A DNA stretch of 64,000 bases from Solimicrobium sp040544425 (GTDB taxonomy: Bacteria; Pseudomonadota; Gammaproteobacteria; Burkholderiales; Burkholderiaceae_D). The notes below the pieces were generated by a model that worked only from the letters and a program-made list of their open reading frames with translations, was not told where the DNA came from and searched no databases. How positions within the stretch are numbered: the first letter of the stretch is position 1; each line of letters opens with the position of its first letter. This document shows positions 36,953-45,270 of this stretch, in pieces. The translations under genes were made by a program, and so were the position numbers. The stretch is from contig JBEONO010000014.1 in NCBI GenBank assembly GCA_040544425.1, positions 1 through 64,000 of the forward strand. Reading direction: 5' to 3'.

Positions 36953-37702
36953 ATGAAACATCCAGTTCGGAAATTAGTGCCAGCCGCGGCGATTTGCTTG
37001 AGCCTGATCGCTGGCGGCGCTGCGGCGCAAAATGTCGAGTTGCAGCAGACCGGTTTTCTGCATAGCGGCAGTTACATCGACAATTTTTATATCGGCGGTT
37101 ATGCCGGCAACACCTACACCTCGGGTGCATTAACCGGAAATCTTCAATACGGCCCAGGCCCGAATGAGGGATTTACCTTCTCGTCCAATGCAACCACGCA
37201 ATCGATAGGCACCAGCTTTGGCAAGTTTGAAAACCTGCCGAGCGGCGACCCGGATCACAATACTCAGATCCTGTCGTTCTCCGGTCTGGGGCTGGGCACG
37301 ACCACTGACACCATCAATTTTATCGGTGGTTTCAGTAACGTGACCTTCAACTACGCACTGGGTGCCAACAACGCAGCCTTTGCGCAAACAGCCAAGGTCT
37401 GGTCTGGCTTAAATGGAACCGGCACGGTCGTGGGAACAATCGCGCTGACCGCCAGCGCCAATCCGATCGCCTGCGCAACGCGTCTGGACGCTTATTGCAG
37501 CTGGTCGGCAGCAAGCGGTTCCGGCTTTAGCGACATCGGCCAGTCGATCACGTTTGGCGTGGCCAACACGGCCGCTTCTCAGAATCTGGAACTGGATGCG
37601 ATCACGGTTTCGCCAGTACCAGAGCCATCACAGTCGGGAATGATGCTGGCTGGTCTGGCCCTGCTGGGATTGTTTGGATTTGTTCGTCGTCGCGGTAACT
37701 AA
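36953..37702 (+). CDS. PEP-CTERM sorting-domain protein
   Basis: 249 residues from ATG at 36953, with GAGAGG upstream. Signal peptide 1-26 (...AGGAAAQN). The mature domain is Gly/Thr/Asn-rich beta sheet. The C-terminus 'VPEPSQSGMMLAGLALLGLFGFVRRR' is a complete PEP-CTERM tripartite signal (Pro-Glu-Pro, helix, Arg cluster). Such proteins are processed by exosortase and are linked to extracellular polysaccharide; no exosortase gene is in this window. Confidence 0.92.
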   Translation: MKHPVRKLVPAAAICLSLIAGGAAAQNVELQQTGFLHSGSYIDNFYIGGYAGNTYTSGALTGNLQYGPGPNEGFTFSSNATTQSIGTSFGKFENLPSGDPDHNTQILSFSGLGLGTTTDTINFIGGFSNVTFNYALGANNAAFAQTAKVWSGLNGTGTVVGTIALTASANPIACATRLDAYCSWSAASGSGFSDIGQSITFGVANTAASQNLELDAITVSPVPEPSQSGMMLAGLALLGLFGFVRRRGN

Positions 37703-37761
37703 CAGCAGCAAGGTGACTTGTCCTGGATTCTGCCCGTAAGGGCAGTTCCAGTCAGTCTGAT

Positions 37762-38373
37762 TTACTTGCGTTCTACCCAGGCCTTGACACCCGGATGTTC
37801 CGACACCGATTGGTGGATACGTTTCAATTTAGGGCAGGCATCAAACACCGTTGTCGGCACGTGGTCCAGCATGCCAGAGACGAACCAGCGCACGATCATG
37901 TACAGCTTCAGGTCAAGCACATGAATCTTGTCGCCAGCGACAAACGGACCATCGCCCAGCAGTTTTTCAACGTTCTGACCCCAGACCGGCAGAAAATTTC
38001 GCCCCAGCTCTTCACGCTCACTGAGTTTTTGCGCTTCATCCTTGATGCGCAGAATCGGACCGACATGGTGGCGCAGGTCTTCCACATAGCTCATCAGCGC
38101 TTCATGAAACGCGGCTTCATAATTATCGGCCGGATGGAGTCCGGACTGACGACCGATGTAAACCAGAATCGCATTTGAATCGGCAATCGGCGCTTTTCCG
38201 GGCAATTCCAGATACGGCAGCGCGCCAAACGGTGCATGCGCTTTTTGTGCGGGCCAGTCAGCACCGGCGATGCGCACGTCATCAAACTCGATACCGGCCA
38301 GATGCAGGGCGATGCGGCACTCTTCGCCGCGGCTGCTGGGGAAATCAAAATAAAACAGGCGGGGTTTGGACAT
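37762..38373 (-). CDS. Glutathione S-transferase family protein
   Basis: 203 residues with AAGGAAG upstream. Thioredoxin-like N-domain ('RLFYFDFPSSRGEECRIALHLAGIEFDDVRI', 'FGALPYLELPGKAPIADSNAILVYIG') and all-helical C-domain ('FVAGDKIHVLDLKLYMIVRWFVSGML', 'YPKLKRIHQSVSEHPGVKAWVERK'-like tail). The Tyr/Ser near the N-terminus could activate glutathione, as in sigma/nu-like GSTs. Cytoplasmic; substrate unknown. Confidence 0.9.
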   Translation of the reverse strand: MSKPRLFYFDFPSSRGEECRIALHLAGIEFDDVRIAGADWPAQKAHAPFGALPYLELPGKAPIADSNAILVYIGRQSGLHPADNYEAAFHEALMSYVEDLRHHVGPILRIKDEAQKLSEREELGRNFLPVWGQNVEKLLGDGPFVAGDKIHVLDLKLYMIVRWFVSGMLDHVPTTVFDACPKLKRIHQSVSEHPGVKAWVERK

Positions 38374-38570
38374 AATGGACTTCCTTCAATAAAGGTTAGC
38401 AATTAAAAACAGCTTCGCGACACGGAAACGTTTTCGGCGGCACGCGGATGCTACTCCAAATTATTACTTCGTGTGCCTGGCAGTCCCGTGGGGTTTCGAC
38501 AAGCACCATCCAAGAACTTGATTCGGACGGGTTTGATAACACGGGTAGCTGATTCGACCAGCCACGACAA

Positions 38571-38710
38571 CGCCACTAGGTTCCCGCCTAAGGCCGCGGG
38601 AACGACGGGGTCGCCGAGACGGGGTCGCCGAGACGGGGTCGCCGAGACGCGGTCGCCGAGACAGGATAGGAGTTGTCGTTCCCGCGGCCTTAGGCGGGAA
38701 CCTAGTGGCG
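38571..38710. repeat. REPIN B with perfect 36-bp inverted ends and a 14-bp tandem repeat
   Basis: Left arm 38571-38606 (CGCCACTAGGTTCCCGCC...GGGAACGAC) and right arm 38675-38710 are exact reverse complements over 36 bp. The loop holds four tandem copies of GGGGTCGCCGAGAC (38607-38662, the fourth starting GCGG). The same REP plus 14-bp tandem arrangement recurs at 51685-51835. It lies in the 38374-38862 intergenic gap, which otherwise holds only the subtilase promoter region. Confidence 0.9.
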
Positions 38711-38862
38711 TACCAATCCACGCAAACCACCAAGTTATTAAATAGCTCTTAAAGATAGTCCGAACGGCTCATATAATCAACCAGCCGCCATGGAATGAAT
38801 TTGAAAATCGGATGCGACAATCAACTCAGGCTTTTTTGTATTCGATCTTAAAGGTGGTAACC

Positions 38863-41115
38863 ATGTGGCGTTCGCGTGTTTCAATTGTGCTTGCAATGCT
38901 GGTGCTTGGAGTTATCCAGACCGGCTGGCACGCAGCTGCCCACGCCCAGGCCAGAATCATCCCCGCCAAAATTTCGCCAGATGTCAGAACGGCACTGCTG
39001 ACCGGCCAGTCTCAGGAAGTGATCATCGAGTTTGACGACTCGGCCATTCAGACCAATGCATCGACGATGCGGCGCAAGGCCGGGCAGCAGCATGAAACCG
39101 CGCCGGTGATGAATTTCAAAAAAGCCGAATACCAGAAATTGAAAGCGGCGACTGTCGCGTCGATGTCGACGAACAGCGTTGATACGCTGATTGAATACAG
39201 CCATCTGCCAATGACATTCATGCGCGTGAAATCCGTGGCGGCGCTGGATGCTTTGCTGGCCGACCCGCGGGTCAGGCAAGTCCATAAAAATGGGCTGAAA
39301 TATCCGGTACTCGATTCAGTCAGCAGCAATTTTGTGAATCAGCCAGCTGCTGCCGCGCGCGGCTTTACCGGTGCCGGTGGCTCGGTCGCGATCATTGATA
39401 CCGGGGCGAATTACACCTTGAGTGATTTTGGCGGATGCACCGCACCGGGGGTACCGAGCGCCTGCAAGGTATCGTACTACCACAACTACGCCGGGGGCAG
39501 CAGCCTGGACGCCAACGGGCATGGCAGCAATGTGGCCGGGATTGTGGCGGGCGTCGCGCCGGATACCAAAATTCGCGCACTGAACGTGTTTGGTTCCAAC
39601 AGCGGCGCCTCGGATGCGCTGATTATTCAAGCCATCAACGACACCATCGCCGCCAAAGCCACCGTCAATATTCTGGCGATCAACCTGAGTCTGGGAGACA
39701 GCGTCAATCACGGCAGCGGTTTCGGCGCCGATTGCACGAGCAGCAGTTTTTATACGCCGATCTTCAATGCGCTGCAGGCCAATATTCAGGTTGTGGTCGC
39801 CTCCGGCAATAATGGTTTCAGCAGTGGCGTCAGTTCACCGGCCTGCACCCCCGGCGCACTTGCCGTGGGTGCCGTGTATGACATGAGTTTTGGATCGGTT
39901 CAGTATTCGATTTGTACCGATACCTTACCGAATGCCAATCAGATCACCTGCTTCACCAATTTGCCGCCGCTCACCGGCAGCAATACCTTCAACAACTCCT
40001 ACAAATTTGTCACGGCCCCCGGTGTGAATATCACGGCCGGTGGCGTCGCCGACAGCGGCACGTCGCAAGCGACCCCGTTTGCCACTGCCGCCGTGGCGAT
40101 CCACAACGCAGCCATCGTGCCGCTGAGCGCTGCCCAGATTACCCGTGGCGATCAGATCGGCAACTTTATGTCGGTGCCCTGCGGCCCGTCGATTCCCGTA
40201 GCGCGCACCGGCTATTCGACGCTGGTCACGCGCGTCGATGTCTCGGCCTGCCTGCTGGATCCCAACGACAGTTTTGCCAGCGCCACCAGCTTCGGCACAC
40301 TGGCTTCGAACGCCACGGCCAATGGTGACAACGTGTTCGCTACCAAAGAAGCAGGCGAGCCGAATCACGCTGGCAATGCCGGTGGCCATTCGGTCTGGTT
40401 TACGTTCACCGCAGCCCAGACGGCTCCCATTGAAATCGATACCCACCTGAGTGGATTTCCCACCGTGCTGGCGGTGTATACCGGCAGCAGTGTCGGCGCG
40501 CTGACCCAGGTGGCGGCCAACGTGACCGATGGCAGCGCGGGCAGTAGCAGCGGGTTGACCTTTCCGGCCGTTGCCGGTACCAGCTACCAGGTTGCCGTGG
40601 ACGGTTATAACGGCGCGCGCGGCAATTGGGATTTGAACATCAATATCCTGGCCTCGAATCTGTCCGTCACGCTCGTAGCGAACGCGGTGCCGAACAATCC
40701 TGAAGCGATTCAATATGTGGCGACCGTCATCAACCCGGGACCATCCACGGCCACCAACGTCAAGATCAACGTGCAGCTGCCTGCCGGGGTGACGCTTGAT
40801 CCCAACAATACTGGCGGCTGCTCGGCGGGCAGTGGCAATGTGGTGACCTGCACGCTCGGCACGATCAATGCACCGGCCGGCACGGCCAGCGTGAGCTTCA
40901 ATGGCATTGGCTCGACAACCGGGATCTATACCGCCACTGCGTCGGTGAGCTCGGACTATGTCGATCCGGGCGGAACCAGCTCGGCCAGCGCGTCGGGCTC
41001 GATTACCGGGGTAGCGGCCAATATTCCGACAATTCCGGAATGGGGCATGATTCTGTTGGGCTGTCTGCTGATGGGCCTGACGTTGCTGCGTCGGCAGGCG
41101 ACACCAAGTCACTGA
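38863..41115 (+). CDS. Subtilisin-like serine protease with DUF11 and IPTL-CTERM tail
   Basis: 750 residues from ATG at 38863, with AAGGTGG upstream. Signal peptide, then a propeptide-like region ('VIIEFDDSAIQ'), then an S8 catalytic domain: Asp in 'VAIIDTGANYTL', His in 'GHGSNVAGIVAG' and Ser in 'DSGTSQATPFATAAVAI'. After a beta-sandwich ('HSVWFTFTAAQTAPIEID') comes a DUF11-like domain ('VATVINPGPSTATNVKINVQL'). The C-terminus 'IPTIPEWGMILLGCLLMGLTLLRRQ' is an IPTL-CTERM sorting signal, so it is probably surface-sorted. All catalytic residues are intact. Confidence 0.93.
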   Translation: MWRSRVSIVLAMLVLGVIQTGWHAAAHAQARIIPAKISPDVRTALLTGQSQEVIIEFDDSAIQTNASTMRRKAGQQHETAPVMNFKKAEYQKLKAATVASMSTNSVDTLIEYSHLPMTFMRVKSVAALDALLADPRVRQVHKNGLKYPVLDSVSSNFVNQPAAAARGFTGAGGSVAIIDTGANYTLSDFGGCTAPGVPSACKVSYYHNYAGGSSLDANGHGSNVAGIVAGVAPDTKIRALNVFGSNSGASDALIIQAINDTIAAKATVNILAINLSLGDSVNHGSGFGADCTSSSFYTPIFNALQANIQVVVASGNNGFSSGVSSPACTPGALAVGAVYDMSFGSVQYSICTDTLPNANQITCFTNLPPLTGSNTFNNSYKFVTAPGVNITAGGVADSGTSQATPFATAAVAIHNAAIVPLSAAQITRGDQIGNFMSVPCGPSIPVARTGYSTLVTRVDVSACLLDPNDSFASATSFGTLASNATANGDNVFATKEAGEPNHAGNAGGHSVWFTFTAAQTAPIEIDTHLSGFPTVLAVYTGSSVGALTQVAANVTDGSAGSSSGLTFPAVAGTSYQVAVDGYNGARGNWDLNINILASNLSVTLVANAVPNNPEAIQYVATVINPGPSTATNVKINVQLPAGVTLDPNNTGGCSAGSGNVVTCTLGTINAPAGTASVSFNGIGSTTGIYTATASVSSDYVDPGGTSSASASGSITGVAANIPTIPEWGMILLGCLLMGLTLLRRQATPSH

Positions 41116-41175
41116 CACAGATCACTGCTACGCGGGGTAGAATGAGCGTCAATTTGTTGACAATCTACCCTTTTC

Positions 41176-42027
41176 ATGAAAACACCCAAACGCATCCAGC
41201 CCCTAGTTGAAGAAGGTTTAGTTGACGAAGTTCTACGTCAATTAATGAGTGGCAAAGAAGCGACCGTGTATGTCGTGCGCTGCGGCGAAGAGATTCGTTG
41301 CGCCAAAGTTTACAAAGAATCAAACCAAAGAAGTTTTCATCAGGCCGTCGCCTATCAGGAAGGACGCCGGGTCAAGAACAGCCGTCAGGCGCGCGCCATG
41401 GAAAAAGGTACGCGCTATGGCAAGAAGATGGCTGAAGAAGTCTGGCAGAACGCCGAGGTTGATGCCTTGTACCGGCTGGCCGCCGCAGGTGTGCGCGTCC
41501 CCAGACCGTATATCTGCTTTGAGGGTGTGCTGTTGATGGATCTGGTCACCGCTGCCGACGGCAATGCAGCGCCGCGCCTGAACGATGTTGAACTCGATCA
41601 CGCGCTGGCGCTCGACTATCATGCCAAATTATTGCGCGAAGTGATCCTGATGCTCAACGCCGGGGTGATTCACGGCGATCTGTCTGAATACAATATTCTG
41701 GTCGACGAACAGGGCCCGGTCATCATTGACCTGCCGCAGGCAATTGACGCCTCCAGCAGCAGCGTGGCAGCCGGCATGCTGGAGCGTGACGTGACCAATC
41801 TCGCCAATTTTTTTGGTACCGCTGCGCCGGAACTGATTGGCAGCCAGTATGGCAAGGAGATCTGGGCGTTATATGAGGCTGGCACGTTGACGCCGGATTC
41901 ACCGCTGACCGGCAAAGTGGCGCTGCCCACCACAGTCGTGGACGTGGCGGCGGTGATCAATGAAATTGAAATTGCGCGCCTTGAGGAAGAGGATCGGGTG
42001 CGCAGGATTGCGGAAACGCAGGGGTAA
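41176..42027 (+). CDS. RIO-type serine protein kinase
   Basis: 283 residues. 'MSGKEATVYVVRCGEEIRCAKVYKES' gives the phosphate-binding loop and catalytic Lys; 'VIHGDLSEYNILVD' the catalytic Asp loop; 'PVIIDLPQAIDASS' the metal-binding Asp. This matches the bacterial RIO1-like kinases found widely in proteobacteria. Cytoplasmic; targets unknown. The gene sits 60 nt after the subtilase but the products look unrelated. Confidence 0.9.
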   Translation: MKTPKRIQPLVEEGLVDEVLRQLMSGKEATVYVVRCGEEIRCAKVYKESNQRSFHQAVAYQEGRRVKNSRQARAMEKGTRYGKKMAEEVWQNAEVDALYRLAAAGVRVPRPYICFEGVLLMDLVTAADGNAAPRLNDVELDHALALDYHAKLLREVILMLNAGVIHGDLSEYNILVDEQGPVIIDLPQAIDASSSSVAAGMLERDVTNLANFFGTAAPELIGSQYGKEIWALYEAGTLTPDSPLTGKVALPTTVVDVAAVINEIEIARLEEEDRVRRIAETQG

Positions 42028-42321
42028 ATTTGACTTGATTATTGTTGCAGGCACGCCTTGCTTCAGGAATTTTTTGAAGAACTTTTATCGAAATCCAATC
42101 ATGCCAACATCAACCAACCAGCAAATCTCATTGGTCAACCCGGCCACGCGCGAACTGGCAATAAAAATGCGGTCTGCATACGAACCGGATGACGCCCACT
42201 AACTGCCAGGCAGATTCAACAAATTAAGAGAGCCGCGCCAAAAAAACAAAGCCGATCAGTGCGGACCAGTTTGGTCGAATCAAACCAGGTTTAAGGGGCA
42301 AGATTCCTTACCACAAAACCT
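42028..42321. other. Intergenic region with no supported gene
   Basis: A 33-residue reading frame from ATG at 42101 ('MPTSTNQQISLVNPATRELAIK...') has no ribosome site. It may be a fragment of a lost gene. Nothing else is recognisable before the rhodanese remnant. Confidence 0.35.
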
Positions 42322-42489
42322 TTGACGATACGCACCTGTGCTCAGGACGTGTATCACGTCCTGAGCAATAACGAACAAAACTTTGTGCTGCTCGATGTGC
42401 GCGGACCTGATCAGTTCCGCGCACGCCATATTCCAGCGACAGTCAATCTGCCGCACGAAAAAATTGTCGCAACCAAGATGGCGGATTAG
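42322..42489 (+). pseudogene. Rhodanese-like gene fragment (N-terminal half)
   Basis: 55 codons from a TTG: 'TIRTCAQDVYHVLSNNEQ' then 'FVLLDVRGPDQFRARHIPATVNLPHEKI', the unmistakable first half of a rhodanese domain, ending at a TAG right after 'TKMAD'. The catalytic Cys half is missing. The reading passes within one nt into the C-terminus of a different gene family, so a deletion removed everything between. Confidence 0.8.
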
Positions 42490-42490
42490 A

Positions 42491-42598
42491 TTGAAATGGG
42501 ACGTTCTGCCGGACAATGAGCGAGCGAAAAATTTTTACAGGAGCTTCGGTGCTGCGCCCGACGTTGGCTGGGAAAACTGGATCAAAATTTTGGCGTGA
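42491..42598 (+). pseudogene. GNAT acetyltransferase gene fragment (C-terminal end)
   Basis: 35 residues: 'LKWDVLPDNERAKNFYRSFGA' then 'WENWIKILA' and stop. This is the last segment of a typical GNAT N-acetyltransferase (W.VL..N..A..FY...GA). The frame begins immediately after the stop of the rhodanese remnant. It is the right side of the same deletion scar. Confidence 0.7.
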
Positions 42599-42714
42599 TC
42601 AAAATCACACGGCGTTCTGGCTGCAACGCGCTCAACCTTGACGGTTGAGGTTCTGCATTACTGCCATTCGCAAAGGACTTACGCGCGTAAAAATTTCCTC
42701 TAAACCTACCGCGC

Positions 42715-42765
42715 TGTCCCACGTTTTGACGCAAGCTCTGCCGATTGTGATCAGATACCGACATT
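42715..42765. repeat. Dispersed ~50-bp repeat, distant copy
   Basis: Aligns with 3072-3124 in the same orientation (TGTCCCACGTTTTGAC, CTCTGCCG, CAGATACCGACA), about 40 kb away, in the gap upstream of mgtE. No other feature is seen in 42600-42953. Confidence 0.6.
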
Positions 42766-42953
42766 CAGTCAACGACCACTCAAAACTCCACTCTAGCCAG
42801 GCACTTCCGGATGCGCACCTCAGTCCAAACGTCCGAACAAGCTCAAACCGATTGCGCCAAAAAGCCGGTGCTCTGTTCAGATTCTGGTATCGTAAGCGCA
42901 TTTTTCAGACAGTCCGTCAAGAAAATCAGCGTCTTCAGAAAGCACGAGTCACC

Positions 42954-44315
42954 ATGAAAATTTTACAGGCAGCAGTTGCGTCGCATGATATGAGCCGGAT
43001 TCAGGCCTTGCTGAGCAACTGGAATCCGCCAGCCATTGCAGCGGCGATCAGGGATCTGACCAGCGTTGAGCAGGCGGTGGTGATCCGGGTTCTGCCGCGC
43101 AAGACCGCTGCGGCAACCTTCCAGTTTCTGGAACTGCCGCAACAGGAACGGCTGCTCAAGGCAATGGCACAAAAAGAAGTCGCCCTGATTTTGAATGACA
43201 TGGCGCCGGACGACCGCACCTCGCTGCTGGAAGAATCGCCCGCAGCTGTCACCAAGCAGTTGTTGAATCTGCTGTCACCGGAGGAACAGCGGATTGCCCT
43301 GTCATTGTTGGGTTATCCGAAGGGCAGCGTCGGGCGTTTGATGACGCCCTGCTTCCTGTCCATCAAACGTGAATGGACCGTCGCCGAGGTGCTGGAACAT
43401 ATCCGCCAGCATGGCGAGGACAGCGACACGCTCAACGTTCTGTACGTCATCGACGATAACGGCGTGCTGATCGACGATATCCGGGTCCGGGAATTTCTGC
43501 TGGCTCCTGCGGAGAAACTGGTTTCCGAGATCATGGACAACCGCTACGTGTCTTTGACTGCCACCGATTCCGAACAGACTGCCATCAATTTGTTTCTGCA
43601 GGAAGACCGCAAGGCCCTGCCGGTCACCGATGCGGCCGGGGCTTTGCTGGGTATTGTCACCATTGATGACGTGCTGAAAATCGCCGAGGCCAAGGCCACC
43701 AAAGAAATTCAAAAGATTGGTGGCTCCGAAGCACTCGACGAACCGTATATGGCGATTTCATTCTGGCGCATGGTAAAGAAACGCGCCGGCTGGCTGGTGG
43801 TGCTGTTTCTGGGGGAAATGCTGACAGCCACTGCGATGGGATTTTTTGAGGGTGAGATCGAAAAGGCCGTGGTGCTGGCGCTGTTCGTTCCACTGATTAT
43901 TTCCAGCGGCGGCAATTCCGGTTCGCAGGCCACCACCCTGGTGATCCGTGCTCTGGCGCTGGGCGAAGTCAAACTGATCGACTGGTGGCGCGTGATGCGG
44001 CGCGAAGTGGCTGCCGGTCTGGCACTCGGTTCAATACTTGGCGCCATCGGTTTTTTCCGGATCGCGGCCTGGTCGCATTTTTCTACCATTTATGGCCCGC
44101 ACTGGTTTCTGGTGGCACTGACAGTCGGCGTGTCATTAATCGGCATAGTCATGTGGGGCACACTGGCCGGTTCGATGCTGCCGTTCATTCTGCGTCGGGT
44201 TGGACTGGACCCGGCCACCTCATCAGCACCATTTGTGGCCACTCTGGTCGATGTCACCGGACTGGTAATTTATTTCAGCGTCGGGTATCTGTTCCTGAAG
44301 GGGACGCTGCTTTGA
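42954..44315 (+). CDS. mgtE: Magnesium transporter MgtE
   Basis: 453 residues from ATG at 42954; the frame is open further upstream but that part covers a dispersed repeat. Cytoplasmic MgtE N-domain (helical superhelix, 'AVVIRVLPRKTAAATFQFLE'), two CBS domains ('VGRLMTPCFLSIKREWTVAEVLEHI', 'VSEIMDNRYVSLTATDSEQTAINLF'), then five membrane helices with the pore signature 'LIISSGGNSGSQATTLVIRALALGE'. It transports Mg2+ across the inner membrane, gated by Mg2+ binding between CBS and N domains. Confidence 0.93.
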   Translation: MKILQAAVASHDMSRIQALLSNWNPPAIAAAIRDLTSVEQAVVIRVLPRKTAAATFQFLELPQQERLLKAMAQKEVALILNDMAPDDRTSLLEESPAAVTKQLLNLLSPEEQRIALSLLGYPKGSVGRLMTPCFLSIKREWTVAEVLEHIRQHGEDSDTLNVLYVIDDNGVLIDDIRVREFLLAPAEKLVSEIMDNRYVSLTATDSEQTAINLFLQEDRKALPVTDAAGALLGIVTIDDVLKIAEAKATKEIQKIGGSEALDEPYMAISFWRMVKKRAGWLVVLFLGEMLTATAMGFFEGEIEKAVVLALFVPLIISSGGNSGSQATTLVIRALALGEVKLIDWWRVMRREVAAGLALGSILGAIGFFRIAAWSHFSTIYGPHWFLVALTVGVSLIGIVMWGTLAGSMLPFILRRVGLDPATSSAPFVATLVDVTGLVIYFSVGYLFLKGTLL

Positions 44316-44378
44316 TGTGACATTTACCGAAGATCTGCGTTTGTTTAAGCTGCTTCAATCCTGAGTGGCCGGTCAGGC

Positions 44379-44882
44379 CTATGTCAGATTCAGCAACTTC
44401 CTGGCGTCTTTTAACAGTAACAAGAGTTGTTGGTCACGAACCGGTGAACCGATAAACCCAAAACGGGTATAGAACTTTGACGCTTCATCATCGACAGGGT
44501 GGGTGAGGATCGCTCTGACGCCGGCCTGATCTGCAATGACCAGGGATCGTCGAATTGCATCCTGCAACATACCCCTGCCAATACCTTTCCCCTGGTCGTC
44601 GGCAGAAACCGCAAGACGCGCAAGTATTACGACCGGGATCGGGTATTGTCCCATTCCTTTGCTGATACGGTCGGGGACTTCAGCAGTATCAACCTGGCCG
44701 ATTGTCAGGCTGAAGTACCCAGCCACACGCATTCCGTCCGCGACGACAAAAGTCTTGGCAGAGCCACTTCCCTGCGCCTGCCTGGCGTGGCGCAGCAACC
44801 AGTCATTGAGCGATGGTTTCCCGCAATTGAATACCTCGATTTGGTGTTGGATATTGAGAGGTTCGGGCCTGGTTAGACTCAC
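44379..44882 (-). CDS. TacT-like GNAT toxin
   Basis: 167 residues from a GTG that overlaps the antitoxin stop by 4 nt (GTGA). GNAT fold with the acetyl-CoA loop 'LARLAVSADDQGKGIGRGML' and the catalytic Tyr in 'DDEASKFYTRFGF', as in TacT/AtaT toxins that acetylate aminoacyl-tRNA and stop translation. 'VFNCGKPSLNDWLLRHARQAQGSGSAKTFV' is the characteristic N-terminal block. Paired with the DUF1778 antitoxin directly upstream. Confidence 0.92.
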   Translation of the reverse strand: MSLTRPEPLNIQHQIEVFNCGKPSLNDWLLRHARQAQGSGSAKTFVVADGMRVAGYFSLTIGQVDTAEVPDRISKGMGQYPIPVVILARLAVSADDQGKGIGRGMLQDAIRRSLVIADQAGVRAILTHPVDDEASKFYTRFGFIGSPVRDQQLLLLLKDARKLLNLT

Positions 44883-45163
44883 TTGGCATCATCCCAGGGC
44901 GCTGCTCGAGAAAACAAATCGCGCAAACCTTTGTTGTCTTGTGCAGGATGTTCCAGTAAATCCATCAGAGCCTGATATTGATTCCCTGAAACCATGAATA
45001 ATCTTTGGTCCAACAGTGTTTGCTCCGCAGCACTGCAGGCACTGTCCAGAATAAAATCGGTTAACGATTTACGCGCCACGTCTGCAGCCCTGCGCAGTAT
45101 CGTTTCCTGCTCTGGTGTGGCGCGCAATCCGAAGCGAGCTGATTTTAAACCTGGTGCAATCAT
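44879..45163 (-). CDS. TacA-like DUF1778 antitoxin
   Basis: 94 residues with a GAGAGAG ribosome site. 'RFGLRATPEQETILRRAADVARKSLTDFILDSACSAAEQTL' is the DUF1778 ribbon-helix-helix region; the C-terminal part ('SGNQYQALMDLLEHPAQDNKGLRDLFSRAAPW') should wrap the toxin. It probably neutralises TacT and represses the operon. Upstream on the minus strand there are two direct CTAACA repeats within 25 nt that could be an operator. Confidence 0.92.
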   Translation of the reverse strand: MIAPGLKSARFGLRATPEQETILRRAADVARKSLTDFILDSACSAAEQTLLDQRLFMVSGNQYQALMDLLEHPAQDNKGLRDLFSRAAPWDDAK

Positions 45164-45270
45164 GGCACTCTCTCATCTGTTAGTTCAATTGACGCGATGT
45201 TAGCACAATAGACGTACAAAAACCAAATTTTTTTAGAATTGTTATGAAACAAGACCGTTCTTGAATTCCT

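Noticed and set aside
38607..38662. Four regularly spaced repeats considered as a CRISPR array
   Set aside because: The 14-bp units are directly adjacent without spacers and belong to a REP-associated tandem repeat; no cas genes are present.
39925..41118. 397-codon antisense frame opposite the subtilase
   Set aside because: Arg/Gly/Ala-rich composition typical of antisense to a GC-biased gene; the sense strand has an intact protease.
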